Source: Paulownia fortunei (Eukaryota > Streptophyta > Magnoliopsida > Lamiales > Paulowniaceae). Taken from it: DNA of 64,000 nt. Numbering within the stretch: the first letter of the stretch is position 1; each line of letters begins with the position of its first letter. Where the stretch lies: the NCBI GenBank assembly GCA_019321725.1, contig CM033110.1, positions 4,767,278-4,831,277 on the forward strand, in the 5' to 3' direction. Below the pieces are notes generated by a model, which worked only from the letters and a program-made list of their open reading frames with translations, was not told the origin of the DNA and did no database searches. This document shows positions 24,575 through 36,036 of this stretch, piece after piece. A program made the position numbers and the translations under genes.

Positions 24575-26007
24575 ATTTTTTTCTCATAATTGTTGCTAAG
24601 ATTAGCTGTGACAATGCTCAATCACTTTTCTATTTTATGATTGAATTTTAAATAAGATTCAATATGCCAACAAGTACAAGGTAGATATTATTTTGGGTAC
24701 AAATCACAGTCCCCACCATCAACAAAAGCATCGAAGACAAACAAAAGATTTTTCTCCCCTCCCTCCAACTGTAGACATACAAATAAACAAACCCTTAATT
24801 TATTGTTCAATTGCATGGTAGTTTCTATTTTGTTACATTATGAATATATTGGCATAGATATCATGTTTATTTTATCTTTTCGTCATTTTAATTTTAGTTT
24901 GCTAAAAATAATTTTCTTCTGATCGTCAATGGCACTAGGAAAGCTAATGGCATTAAGAAAAATTTCCTTCGTCATCGTCAATTGCACTGGGAAATATTCT
25001 TTTGTAATCACCACTTTCCTTTTCATTGGCTTCTAGTCGATGCAATATTTGCTTCTAATATTTAAGAATATAAAATATCAAATAAGTTCATGAATGACCC
25101 TTGAACTGTTTATCCTTTTTCAAGTGATGTACTTTGGCATTTTGTTGTTGATTTTTTGTTGAACCAAGAAACCCCATACTGATGAGAAATATGCAATTTT
25201 ACAAAGCATAAATAAAGAATTAACGAAACAATCTAAAGTATTTAAATTTAAATTAAAGATAAGAAATTTAGACTAACTGATTGCATATGGTCAATAATTT
25301 CAAGGAAACATATGAAACATCAAAATAAATGTCTACATATGTTAAGTATATTTTTTAAGTTTATTTCAGACTTTCTGCCATCACAGTTCCTGAAATATAA
25401 TTATATAAACCACTTTGAATTTTTCCTTTTTCTTTTTTCTTTATTCTATGTTATTTTATTTCTAGGGATGGCTGCATGATGCTTTTGAAACTTCTTAATT
25501 AACATATATTGCTGGAGGATAATGATATATCTTTTAGTATTATTTTCCATTGTTACTTTTAATTGCATTTTCTATTTGGATGTACATAATATGTCTTCAC
25601 AGCATGGTTATTTCGAGTCTATGTTCAATTTTGGATTTTATTTTTGTATTTTATTTTTGTATTTTTTTTAATTTGAACTTGATCCAAGGGAATATAGAAA
25701 AGCTATAAACCTTTGTTGACTACAATTTTGAGCCCTGTTGTCCTTAGCATTTATTTTTTCATCTCATGTAGGTTGTTCTATGCTGCATGAAGTAATATTT
25801 ACTGTGAGAGCAGGAGTAACCAATAATTCAAACTCTAGACTTTTTTAGAATATGCACATGCATCGGCGATCGTCTATACAAATTCATCATCATGTAAAGT
25901 TGATTTAATATTGAATTTATTAGTGTATGAAAATATAGGAATATAATTAATTTTAACTATTTAAGTGTTCAAGTTTTATAATTTTTATGCTACAGTGACA
26001 TATATAT

Positions 26008-26174
26008 AAGCCATGTAACTTGTGTATATTGCTTTTTCTTATGTTTCTTAACTTTATCTGTATATTCACGTCTCCGTGTAGTATTTATAAATACTAAATA
26101 CTACACAGAGGCGTGAATATACAGATAAAGTTAAGAAACATAAGAAAAAGCAATATACACAAGTTAAATGACTT
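26008..26174. repeat. Long near-perfect inverted repeat (hairpin)
   Basis: Left arm 26008-26087 pairs with right arm 26095-26174 (80 nt each) with four mismatches by eye, around a 7-nt loop. The inner 71 nt have only two mismatches. The right arm is native to this Helitron family, since it is present in the copies at 42.6 and 45.1 kb; the left arm is absent from copy 2, so it arose here by inverted duplication. Confidence 0.95.
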
Positions 26175-26339
26175 TTTAAAGATCAAATTCTATGTGAATT
26201 AGAAGGTTAATAATTTAAAGATTTCCGGTGTATAGAATATTAAGAAAGCTTTTTATTTTACTAAAATTTAAAATATTTGAATCTTTTTCTTTTTCCTTTT
26301 AGACTCAATACTTTATGAATCTTTTTCTCATACTTTATG

Positions 26340-27360
26340 AAGATGCATTCATTGTGATGCTGTAAGACATGTATGAGCCTCAAGCTTTTTACTGTGATGA
26401 TGAAAAAAATTAAACTTGCACCTATTACAATTCTGGATAAATTATATGAGTTGTTTATTTTTAGTTAGAAAAAGCCATTGAATTTCAACTAAATATTCGT
26501 CTATTCAATTGAATATTCTCTTTTATCTCATTTAGTATGAAATTAGTGAAAGAGCTTGCGTCTACAAGGCAAAAATTATACTTTTCATGCACAAGGAATT
26601 GTCTACCATGACCATTTAGGGTTAATGCCCAAGGAAGTAGTCCTGGTCATTTTAATTAAATTTGGTTGAAACTGAAAATGAGGTTGAGAAAAGAACGAAA
26701 ATATTAAAAAATTTAACTTTATCTGAAGTTACTGTGAAGAAACTTATAAAGCTTTTTGAGAAAAATCCATATGCAAAAATCTTGAGATGATTAAAAGATT
26801 ATCCTTCAATAGATAACGTTCAGCTCCATATCTCAAAAGATTTGAAATTAGATCAACGAGTGTATAGTTCTCCCACAACTAATCAAGTTGAGACTATATG
26901 GGTCGAAAGAAATAATGCTAACATATAGTTCGAACTAGACATTATAGTCTATGCACATTTTGACCACACACACATAATAAAAGATTATAATGGATGTTAT
27001 GACTCATTGCAATATTCATTTTTTTTTCCAAAGGGCGAGACAGGATGACATCAAAATATTAAAAAGCTTGGCGCTAAGAAATCGACCATTCTAGCATATA
27101 TTACGAGTTCTATTCAAGCGATATCAACAATTGATAGAATTAATGGTTGAAGAGATTAAGGTACATCTTGTACCAACTCAAATGGAGAACACATGTAAAA
27201 AAATAAATAATGAATTGATTACTTAACAATGAAAGGTACAAGAATGGTACGTAGGCAGTACAACAATAATGAAATCAAATGAATTTTGCAAAATGGGAAT
27301 ACTAGAAACAATAAAGTTGATTACTTCACACTGAAAGAAACAGGAGGACGACATTTGACT
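26340..27360 (+). pseudogene. Helitron-like N-terminal domain of a plant Helitron Rep/helicase, copy 1
   Basis: Pieces in all three plus frames match the Helitron-like N domain of plant Helitron polyproteins. In order: a C-x2-C start (CIHCDA), NYTFHAQGIVYHDHLG (about 26573), NPYAKIL (26764), LQ/QLHISKDLKLDQRVYS with SPTT next (about 26820-26880), then DIIVYAHFDHTH (about 26940), YNGCYDSLQYSF (near 26985), FPKGETG (27028) and a SSIQ-type region. Many in-frame stops are present. In intact elements this domain precedes the rolling-circle replicase and helicase; neither is present here, so this is a truncated relic. Confidence 0.8.
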
Positions 27361-27430
27361 TTATGTATATGTTTATGTACTGAAATTAAAATATTTCTTG
27401 TGTAAATATTTTCAATATTTTTATTAAATT

Positions 27431-28059
27431 AACAATTCTTCTTCTATTTGATCCAATTTAACTTTAATTTTGTGTGAAAATATATTTTGACATAGATTAA
27501 AATACAAAGTTGACACTATAAATAAATATGTTTAAATAAAGTTTTTTTGTTAAACTGGAAGTAGTGCTATATTAATTTTCTTCTTAATAAACTTATATTT
27601 TCTTTTAGATTTTTTACTTAGAGTTAAATGTTATAGAAGACCTTGCTTCATTTTCTAAACAATCGTTTTAAAAATAACAAACAAGTAATTTTTATTTTAT
27701 TTATGTTTATTCTCACATTTGTTTTACCAAGCTTACATGAAAATATATGTTGATGAATCTATTTCACGTATATTATAACTTTTTTTTCTATTTGATTAAA
27801 TTCATCTTTAATTTCATAAAATTAGATTATTTCGATGTAGTTTAAATATCAAGTTGGTACTATGCATTAATATTTTTAGTTATATAATGTTCGCTGGAAA
27901 TGAAAGTCATGATATATTAATTTGCTTGTCAATATACTTAATTTGTTTGTACAATTTTCAATGATAATTAATGTTATATTAAATCCATGCTTCATTTTTT
28001 AAACTAATAATATTATTTTTTCTACAAGATAATGATGTTTGTAGCCTACAAAAACTTTC
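27431..28059. repeat. Diverged tandem duplication between Helitron and Sirevirus
   Basis: A unit at 27441-27660 recurs at 27786-28008, offset about 346 bp. Shared landmarks are TTCTATTTGATNNAATT, AAAGTTGACACTAT/CAAGTTGGTACTAT, ATATTAATTTNCTT and ATGCTTCATTTT-TAAAC. No coding content. Confidence 0.65.
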
Positions 28060-28149
28060 TTCTGCAAAGGATGTTCTGTTCTAAGCACAAAAAAGTACAT
28101 TGAGAAATAGACACCTCTTTTTATTCTTCATTTGTGCACTTGTAATGTT

Positions 28150-28580
28150 TCTAAAATAAACTCTTAAGAAATAAGTGATCATGGAAAGGAGTTTGAGAAT
28201 TCCGTTTTCTCTAATTATTGTGATTAATATGGAATCTTTCATGAGTTTTCTGCTCCTAAAAATACTACAACAAAATGGTGTTGCGGAAAGGAAAAAATAG
28301 AACACTTCAGGAAATAACACGTATAATGTTAAATTTAAAGAAACTTACATGAAGATTGTAGGCAAAAGCATTGAACACGGTATGTTACACCACTAACCAT
28401 GTGTACTTGCGGCCAAGTACTAAAGTGACTTTATATGAAATATGACAAGGTAAGAAACCCAATATCAGTCACTTTCATGTATTTGGTAGTGCATGTTACA
28501 TACTCAATGATCGAGAATACTTGGGAAAGTTTGATTCCAAAAGTGATGAATGAATCTTTGAATAACAAACAGTCGATCAT
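28150..28580 (+). pseudogene. Sirevirus integrase remnant
   Basis: In shifting frames the integrase core end is readable: SDHGKEFENSVF (about 28171-28210, catalytic D in SDHG), HEFSAP, QQNGVAERKK (about 28270-28300, catalytic E in AERK), then FGSACYILNDREYLGKFD near 28490. Stops separate these blocks. It inserted cDNA into the host genome in the active element. Confidence 0.75.
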
Positions 28581-28879
28581 ATAGAGTGTGTAACATGAGA
28601 ACACGCACTGTTATTGAATCCTTCAATGTGGTAATTGATGATTTTCATGACTTTGTAGGAAATTCACATGAAAAACAAATCATTAGTCTTTGTGAAGAAA
28701 TAAAAACTAATTAGGGAGAAAAAGTCAAAACTAGTGTTGGAATACCAGATGTTACAACATCAGAAACAATATTTGCAGATGTTGCTCTGGACGCTGCAAC
28801 ATCTTAGAATCTGAGAAAAAAATTGAAAGTTTTGATATTTTTGAAAAAGTTAGAAATGAGCCATCAAGCAGAATTTAAA

Positions 28880-30480
28880 AATTCATCCAGTTGATCAGGT
28901 CATTGCAAGTATGTTAGAAAGTATGAGAGCACGAGATAAGGAGAAGGTAAACTATAAAGATATGGTAAGATTTGTCTATTACACTTCTTTTTTTGAACCA
29001 AAGAATGTGAAGGAGGCTTTGGTAGATGAGTTTTGGATCCATGCCATGTAACTAGAACTGGAATAATTTTCTAGAAATGATGTTTGGACATTAGTTCCTA
29101 GGCTAAAAGGTGTTAATGTTATTGGTACCAAATGAATTTTCAAAAATAAAATTGATGAATTTGGTAACATAACTAGAAATAAAGCTAGGCTAGTGGGTCA
29201 AGGGTACACTCAGGTGGAGGGGGTAGATTTTGATGAAACCTTTGCCCTTGTTGCTAGACTTGAGTTTATTAGACTTCTTTTGGCCATTGCATGTCATATT
29301 AGTTTCAAACTTCAACAAATGGATGTTAAGAGTGCTTTCCTAAATGGTTTTCTTAGTAAAGAAGTTTTTATTGAACAACCCAAGGGATTTGAAGATCCTC
29401 ATTACCCCAACCATGTTTACAAATTAAAAAGGCTTTGTATGGTTTAAAACAAGCTCTGAGAGCTTGGTATGAAAGATTGACAAACTTTTTGATTGAAAAT
29501 GTATAAAAGAGGAGGAGTGGACAAAACATTGTTCATCAATAGATTTAAGCATGGTATCACCATTGCACAAATCTATGTTGATGACATAGTATTTGGTTCT
29601 ACCTCTCAACAAAAATTGAATGAGATTGTTAATTTGATATCTAAAGAATTTGAAATGAGCATGGTAGGGGAACTTAACTACTTTCTAGGTCTTCAAGTAA
29701 AACAACTTGAGAATGGAATTTTCATTTTCCAACGTAAATATGCTAGAAATCTAGTAAAGAGATTTGGTTTGAAAAACACAAAACATATGAAAACTCAAAT
29801 GGGAACAAATCAGAAATTGTCCAAGGAAGATAGTGGAATGAATGTTGATCCTAGCCTCTATAGGAGCATGATTGAAAGTCTCTTGTACTTAACTACCAGT
29901 AGGCTACACATAAGCTTTAGTGTTTGTGTGTGTGCTAGATATCAATCAAATCCTAAGGAATCTCACTTAAAAGTTATTAAAAGAATCATTAGATATGTAA
30001 GTGGGACTGCTGACTTATGAATTTGGTATTCTAATGACACAAATGCTAACTTGGTTGGTTATAGTGATGCGAATTGGGCATGTGATGTTGAAGACAGAAA
30101 AAGCACAACTAGAGGCTGCTTTTATCTTGGTAACAATTTAATTTCATGGTATAGCAAAAAGCATAATTGTGTTTCTATGTCTACTGCATAATCTGAATAT
30201 ATAACAGTTGGTAGTTGTTGTTCTTAGTTATTATGAATGAAACAAATGTTGGAAGATTACAGGATAAAGAAAAGCAATTTAATTGTACATTGTGATAATT
30301 CTAGTGCTATAAATATCTCTAAGAATCATGTCCAACATTCAAGAACAAAACACATATATATTCAACACCATTTTATAAGGGATTTAGTTGAGAGAAAGGT
30401 TGTGACCATTGATTATGTTACAATTGACAATCAATTAGCTGATATTTTCATCAAATCCCTTGACTATCAATGATTTGATG
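28880..30480 (+). pseudogene. Sirevirus reverse transcriptase/RNase H, best preserved pol region of the window
   Basis: From 28965 the region runs through FEPKNVKEALVDEFW, then WTLVPR, VIGTK, NKARLVGQGYTQVEG (about 29180) and FKLQQMDVKSAFLNGF (29304). Near 29425 one lost base shifts the frame; near 29500 the original frame is regained. The palm follows with IYVDDIVFGS (YVDD at 29574-29585, intact), then GELNYFLGLQV, FGLKNTKHM, YRSMIESLLYL and RYQSNPKESHL. RNase H is from about 30050 (YSDANWACD, STTRGCFYLG) to HCDNSSAINISKN (30284), HSRTKH and QLADIFIKSLD. Stops at about 30018, 30190, 30228 and 30471 break it. In the live element it copied genomic RNA to DNA. Catalytic residues are largely kept, which suggests younger decay than its neighbours. 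Confidence 0.9.
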
Positions 30481-31505
30481 CATTGAAATAATCTCTTGGA
30501 GTCTGTGTGTTATAAAAAGTGTCACCTGCAGTATTGCAACACCTCATGCATGATGTGATCAATAGAAATGTTGCAACACCTAGATACAACATTCACATGC
30601 ATCAGTTAATATATATATATATATATATATAGGACTTCATGCATTTTTATAATTATCTCTTAGCCATTCTGCATTTAAGATCATCTATATTACTGTCATA
30701 GACTGTTTAAAATCCAATGAACCATCTTTGATTTTCACTTAAAAATAGATGTGCACTAGAATCATGAAAATTTCTTAGCAAAATGTGCTTTAATTGTTCT
30801 TTGACATGATTCGAGACCTTTGACAGAAAAAAGCTACCTATCCATGGGAGTGGAGCTAGTCATATGTGGCTAAATTATGTATTTTCTTGAATATGTTAAA
30901 AAGGCAAAAACATGTGAAAAAAAGCTACCTCTTAGAATAGAGTGAAAGCTCTAGACTGGCTAAATCTATCAAGTTTTTATTTCACAAAAATATTCTAAAA
31001 ATTTGGGATTAAGATTCATAGTTCATGGAGTCTGCTAACTAGTGTAGTCTGAGATGTTATAACATTGAGAAAAAAATATCTGTTAGTCAGACTTCTCATT
31101 ATATATATTTTGTATGATTTTGTAATCTTTGATTTAAAATAAACGCATCATATTTAGGTATATTTTTAGGAACATTCCATATTTGAGTTGGGGCAATGTT
31201 TGATAGCTGATTTGATTTGATTTTGTGATAAAATTTTGGATAATGATCAATCTTTCAACTAACTCCTTTATTCTAGGAGAGTAATATCTATGGTGTGAAA
31301 ATTGAATAGAAAAATAGATCTTTTTGATATTTATCCCTGGAATTAATATCTTTTTAATATTTATCACAACATTTAGGCAGGAATTAGGGTTTTTGATCTC
31401 ATGAGTTATAAATGCCACAATATCCTCTCTTTACTCATTTACACCTAACTCACTTTCTCTTTTTGTCATATTTTCATTTTTTCCTTAATTGTGTATTGAA
31501 GAACA
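30481..31505 (+). other. Sirevirus spacer between pol and the envelope-position ORF
   Basis: Non-coding within the element. It carries repeated AGCTACCT words and a segment near 30815-30960 that is also found, inverted, at 61100-61260 in the second Sirevirus. A (TA)n tract is at 30608-30631 and the palindromic word TGTTGCAACA occurs at 30569-30578. Confidence 0.6.
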
Positions 31506-33360
31506 ATGGTGAGAACAAGAAGTGAGACATTAACTGATATGGTAAAGTAAATTCAACGAGAAAGAAGAAGAGAGGAATACCCATGTCCTACACTTCTGCA
31601 AGTTCTTTCTCTAAGACCAAACTCACCACCATTGCTCCTCTGGCCCACACCTCAGTCTGATGTTGAAGAAAATCAAGATGCTGGAGAACTTTTTGGTGAG
31701 CAATCTTCACCTCCACATCTCTTTCCGGGTGAAATATCTGAAGCCCAAGGTCCCCCATGATGTTTGGTCCTGATTTTGGTGTAAAACATGAAGAAGATGT
31801 TGAAACACTCAATGACAGGAACGAAGAAATGAAAAAATAGAATCACAACCAATTGCATTATCTACACGATCAATTCTAGTCTTTTCTTGGGTCAAACCCT
31901 TTTCCAAAATGGTGTTGACTTTCTCAGAAGAAAAGAAAATGACAAAGTGGGCATATATAAATTCTGCATCCGAGGGTGACCAAGGCACATTAAGAAGGTC
32001 CAAAAGACTGCTCTCCAAGAATTTATGGTTAAGTTCTGAATCTGAAGATGAAAAAGGGGCATCTGCTTTAAGAACTAAGTTTGGTGCTGGACCTAGTGAA
32101 CCACCTTCTTCAAGGGACTCATCTGAATCAACTAAAGAATCATCTAAATTTCAAATGGAGTCAAATACTACAGAAGAAACACAAAACCAGTCAGAGTCCA
32201 GTGAAGATGCTACACAGGATGTTACAGAAGCTGTTGCAATATCTAGGCACGAGATAAAATCTGAAGCAAAGGAAATGGAGATGCAAGCTCCATCTGATTC
32301 TAAACTTGATGTAAGAAATTCTTACTCCTCTGTCTTTTATTCTTTTGCAAATAATTTTTTTTGGGGTAAAGTGGTGCAAAAGAAAATCCTATCTGAAAGA
32401 AGAATTGACATGGGTGATCATCTTAAGTTGGGAATTGTTGATGTTTTGGAGTTAAAGGGTTTGTTACTAAGGCAACTCCTTATGTGAGAGGGTGATATAG
32501 GAGTTCTATTGCAATTTGACTAAGAGGTTCAATGATCTACAGTCTGCGAACTATGGTAAAGTTTGTGTTAGGAAACAAAGTTATCATATCACTCCTGATA
32601 TCATAAATAACTTCTTGGGATCCCCTAGAGTTGAGGAAAATGAATTGCAAGAAGGCATGGATGAGATTGTTGTTGCTTTAAGTAGGAATACTGTTAGAAA
32701 ATGGTACACTCATCAAGAAAAATTTAGGGCTAAAAAGTTGACTCTTTTGTATGTCTTATTGCATAAAATTTCCATTTGCAACTGGACTCCTACGACAAAA
32801 ACCACTGTGGCTATGAAAGAATAAGCCATTTTGCTTTACTGCATTGGGTCCAATTGGGCTTATCATATTGGGAAGCTGATATTCAAGATAATTGGGCATT
32901 TGGGTGGTTCTGAATCTGCTCATGGTATACGTTTTTTTCCTTTCTTGATTTATAGTTTGCTAACCTCTCAAGGTTTTGTGAAGAAGGGATTAGAAGCATT
33001 GGAAAATCCATAAGGGCCTATACGTGCTTCTTACATGTTATTTTGCAGGACTCACATTAATAATCTCACTCAACCTGATAAAGGAAAACTGTCAGTTGTA
33101 GATATTGGATCAGATATGCCATATAATGTTACAACATCCTCTACTTTTCTATTGAGGTTGGAAGCTGAGCTTGCTGAAGCTCATAAGCAAATCCAATATT
33201 GGACTAAAAAAGAAGCAGAAGTGCTTAAGCAGATTCATGAGCAGAGGTCTTCCATATCTACTAATCAATCTTTGGTCACTTTTGGTCAAAAAGGGGAGAA
33301 ACGAGTTCAAGTACTGTTGCACAAGCTCAGGGGGAGCAAGATGAAGATCCTAAGTAAATA
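31506..33360 (+). pseudogene. Envelope-position ORF of Sirevirus relic 1 (plant retroelement-associated domain)
   Basis: Begins with ATG at 31506 (MVRTRSETL) about 1 kb after RNase H, the place of the so-called envelope-like ORF in Sireviruses. After early stops it is open at 31909-32487 (192 codons), a Ser/Glu-rich, likely disordered region. A second block (about 32516-33010) contains QSYHITPDIINNFLG, KLTLLYVLLHKISICNW and FFPFLIYSLL. These match the domain annotated in plant genomes as 'putative plant transposon protein'. A third block near 33150-33250 is a heptad-like coiled coil (LRLEAELAEAHKQIQ). Function is unknown; a membrane or virion role is only a hypothesis for the family. I see no convincing signal peptide or transmembrane segment. 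Stops and frameshifts separate the blocks. Confidence 0.7.
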
Positions 33361-33675
33361 GAGAGAGATGCTGATGAAGATAATTAATCATCTTTTATTT
33401 TTTATTTTTGCAAATTCTTTCTTATGTGATATGTTAATGTGTACTCAAAACATTTGCATTTGATCTTTGTTTTATGCTTTGATGGATTTCTATTTGTTAT
33501 GGTATTTGGTTCAAATATGCAAGGGGAGTGGTACTAGCATATTTTTGGATGTGATAAGAGAAAATGTTGCAATAGTTTTGTTACAACATTTTGATATTTT
33601 GATATTATTTTTTATACTGAATTTTGAAAACCTGCATCTGAGTTTTAGAGGAGCTTTATTTGATTTTGGCCAAAA

Positions 33676-33691
33676 ATGCAAAGGGTAAGAT
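33676..33691 (+). other. Polypurine tract of Sirevirus relic 1
   Basis: Purine-rich AATGCAAAGGGTAAGA lies just before the LTR start, a slightly decayed form of the AAAGGGGGAGA tract typical of this lineage. It marks the origin of plus-strand DNA synthesis. Confidence 0.7.
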
Positions 33692-34595
33692 TGTTAGTGT
33701 TAGAAAAGATTGGCATTTATGAAAATTGGATTATGCTGAGAAACTAGGTATTGCAAGTAATGTTGTGAGAGATGTTGCAATACTGGCACAATAATATTTA
33801 ATTAATTAATTAATTATTTTAATTAATTATAATTATTCTAGGCAAGTTTTCATAATTAAGAGATTTTCAAAATATTTATTTAAAGTACTTAGTAAAGTCA
33901 CATGTGTGATGAAACTAAAGACATTCTTGATTTACTTTGAGAAGGTAAGAGAAGATTTTGAGAATCTTATGGATAAGGCAATAAATTAAGAAATGAAAGA
34001 TATGTAGCAATCAAGGCCTGATTTCAAATGGGATTTGCATAAAAATACACGGTTGCATATATACCAAGTCTCAATATTGAAGAACCTAAGTGCATGAACT
34101 GAATAGTGCCACGAAAATGATTCAAAGGTGAGACATTTTCCACTCACATACATTCTTCAAGAGAAGAAGGTGAAGGTCTTTAGGAGATGACCGCATCAAC
34201 CATCTAAAGGAGTTTAGAATTGGAGGGAGTCCAACAGTGCTGATTACTCATATATATTCTTTGGTAGAAGAAGGTGATAGTTTTCGAGAGAAGACCAAAT
34301 CAGCCATTTGAAGGAGTTCAGAGTTGAAGGAAGTCCAACAGTGCTGATTTAAGTCGAGGGGAGCTCGTAGGAATAACTATTTAGTAGAATACATAGGATG
34401 GTCTTTATTTAAAGAGGGAGTCTTTAAATTATTTTAATTCCATGAGATGTATTCTGTAAATTGTTACTAATTAGTGGATTGTTTTATTCTCTAGGTGTGG
34501 CCTTGTGTAGTAGAGTACGTAGTACTTGAAACATGTAAAAATCCTGGTGTTTATCCTTTTATTTCCACTGCGTGCTCTATCTAGATATTACAACA
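33692..34595 (+). repeat. 3' LTR of Sirevirus relic 1
   Basis: Starts TGTTAGTGTTAG after the polypurine tract and ends TACAACA at 34595, giving a TG...CA LTR of about 904 bp. It holds an AATTAATTAATT-rich block at 33797-33830 and an internal tandem duplication (34142-34349). No partner LTR is in the window, so it may also be viewed as the end of a 5'-truncated element. Confidence 0.75.
34142..34349. repeat. ~104-bp tandem duplication inside the Sirevirus LTR
   Basis: Units 34142-34245 and 34246-34349 both run from ACTCANATA to GTCCAACAGTGCTGATT, through AGAAGAAGGTGA and AAGGAGTT. They are clearly diverged, so the duplication predates much of the decay. Confidence 0.85.
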
Positions 34596-34774
34596 CTTTT
34601 CAAAATACCTAGGAATTTAACTAAAAAATGGATAATAGATTATATCAGTACTTTTAAGTTTTATTGAGGAAATCGGAGTATTACTTTCCAATAAAAGTGG
34701 GGAGTATGTATTCTCAAAGAGACTTTTAAAATGCTCTTTTTCCTGGTGCCTTCGAAGGTGAAAATTATATCTCC

Positions 34775-35467
34775 TATTATGCACCGATTGAAGAAGGTTC
34801 ACCCTAAGTAATAATCTACTGCTTTTGCTTATATCGTCCTTCCTAGATCACTTGCAAAAGACGTCGGAGTGACTCGGTGTAAGAACTCCGATGCTCAAGT
34901 CAGTGGATGTATCCTTATAGAAGGTGAAAACAGGTAGAAATATATATATCTAAGGTATGAAAGTGTAACCTATAAAATAAAGTGAATTCCCTTATTTATA
35001 GATACCAAACAAAGGCAAAATGGAGATTTAAACCTTAATTTGTTGTAACAAATGACTGTACATGTATCCATGTTCTTTGATTTATCCTAAATAAGATTTT
35101 CTATTATTTTCTAACCATAATCGTTTCATCTTGGTTTTCCGCATAAACTTGCCCGACCTAGCGGTCTGCAGGTCCTCCGATGTTAGATATACACCTCCTG
35201 CAACATGCTCAATAGGTCATGCCACTCTCACAGCTTGCGCACTGGGCTAATACAACTATTCACCAACTTTCCACACAACAGATGACAACTTTGCCTATTA
35301 ACCCATATCTTAAGCTTTATGGCCCGAGCTGTATAGATCCGACCTATCCTACACCACTTTAACATTTTACTTATCGCTCGAGCTACATCCGTCTAACCTG
35401 ACCTACATCACATTAGCCTTTTACATATAGCTCGAGCTATATAGGTACAACCTGACCTATACCATCA
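34775..35467 (-). repeat. 3' LTR of Tat relic 2
   Basis: Aligns end to end with 37539-38231. Shared blocks include GCACCGATTGAAG, CACTTGCAAAAGA, AACTCC-ATGCTCAAGTCAGT, GTCTGCAGGTCCTCCGATG and the GAGCTATATAGGT-type words. The terminal TG is changed to TA at 34775. Confidence 0.85.
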
Positions 35468-35689
35468 ATAATGCAAAATCTAGTAGCTCATACCTAATAT
35501 CGAGCTGCTTTCCTTTTATTCTGAGGTAGTTTCCCTTCTTGAAGATACTCCAATATATCTAACCTCCAATACTTTTTTTTCTTCCACTAAGGCCACTTCC
35601 ACCCCTATGCTGTGCTGATGGGCCAATAAGAATGTGATTTTTCTGGTCTTGCAGTCAGTGGTAGAACTTACAATCTTAGAAAGATAATC

Positions 35690-36036
35690 AGCTTTGGAAT
35701 TTTCAGCTCATGGTATGTGACCTAACTCAATCTTTGCAAATTGTTGTTTCAACTGAGATACCTGTTCCATGTAATTCTTCATCCTTTCTTCTTTTGCCAT
35801 GAATTCTCTTGCAACATGTTGCATGACTAACCTTAAATTGGAGTATACATTTAGGTGCCTTACTCCGAGCTCGAGATCCATCTACAATTCTCTCACCAAT
35901 ACCTCATATTCGGCTCCATTGTTTGACATTTTAAACTCAAACCTTACAACAAATTCTAATTATTCTCCCTCTGGACTAGTTAGTATGATACCTGCCCCAC
36001 AACTTGATATGGTAGCTAAGCTATCCATATACAACA
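35690..36036 (-). pseudogene. Extra RNase H-type domain (Tat clade) of Tat relic 2
   Basis: On the minus strand, directly after RNase H, a sequence starting WLLYMDSLA with CGAGIILTSPEGE matches the additional 'archaeal-type' RNase H of Tat elements (first catalytic Asp in YMDS; family form YVDGS). It continues across stops with an NNGAEYE-type stretch (second catalytic Glu) and a YSNLRLV-like stretch near 35850 in place of the D-containing YSDSQLV. It would have contributed extra RNase H activity. At least one catalytic position appears lost. Confidence 0.75.

Larger units (their letters stand above)
24078..27430 (+). mobile_element. Helitron relic, copy 1
   Basis: The left end reads A|TCTATATTTATATTATTA followed by TTATAAAAGTG, which fits plant Helitron 5' termini (TC start, insertion after A, TATTATAAAAG). 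The first 2.2 kb is non-coding with pyrimidine-rich repeats. From about 26340 to 27200 the plus strand encodes a degenerate Helitron-like N domain (separate entry). No rolling-circle Rep (HUH) or helicase domain follows, and no terminal hairpin with CTRR was identified. The right boundary is the point where similarity to the copies at 40.7-43.8 kb and 43.8-45.1 kb ends. Confidence 0.75.
28060..34595 (+). mobile_element. Sirevirus-type copia retrotransposon relic 1 (5'-truncated)
   Basis: Plus-strand element starting abruptly inside integrase and continuing through reverse transcriptase, RNase H, a long spacer, an envelope-position ORF region, a polypurine tract and a 904-bp 3' LTR. The RNase H signature, the extra ORF after pol and the large LTR together place it in the Sirevirus (SIRE/Maximus) lineage. 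The 5' LTR, gag and protease are missing. Confidence 0.85.

Noticed and set aside
31588..32018. Minus-strand frames overlapping the envelope-position ORF
   Set aside because: They are shadows of the plus-strand element ORF.
33467..33688. Hydrophobic 73-codon plus-strand frame before the Sirevirus LTR as a possible membrane anchor of the envelope-position ORF
   Set aside because: It is in a different segment after the ORF's stop, lies in T-rich leader DNA, and runs straight into the polypurine tract.
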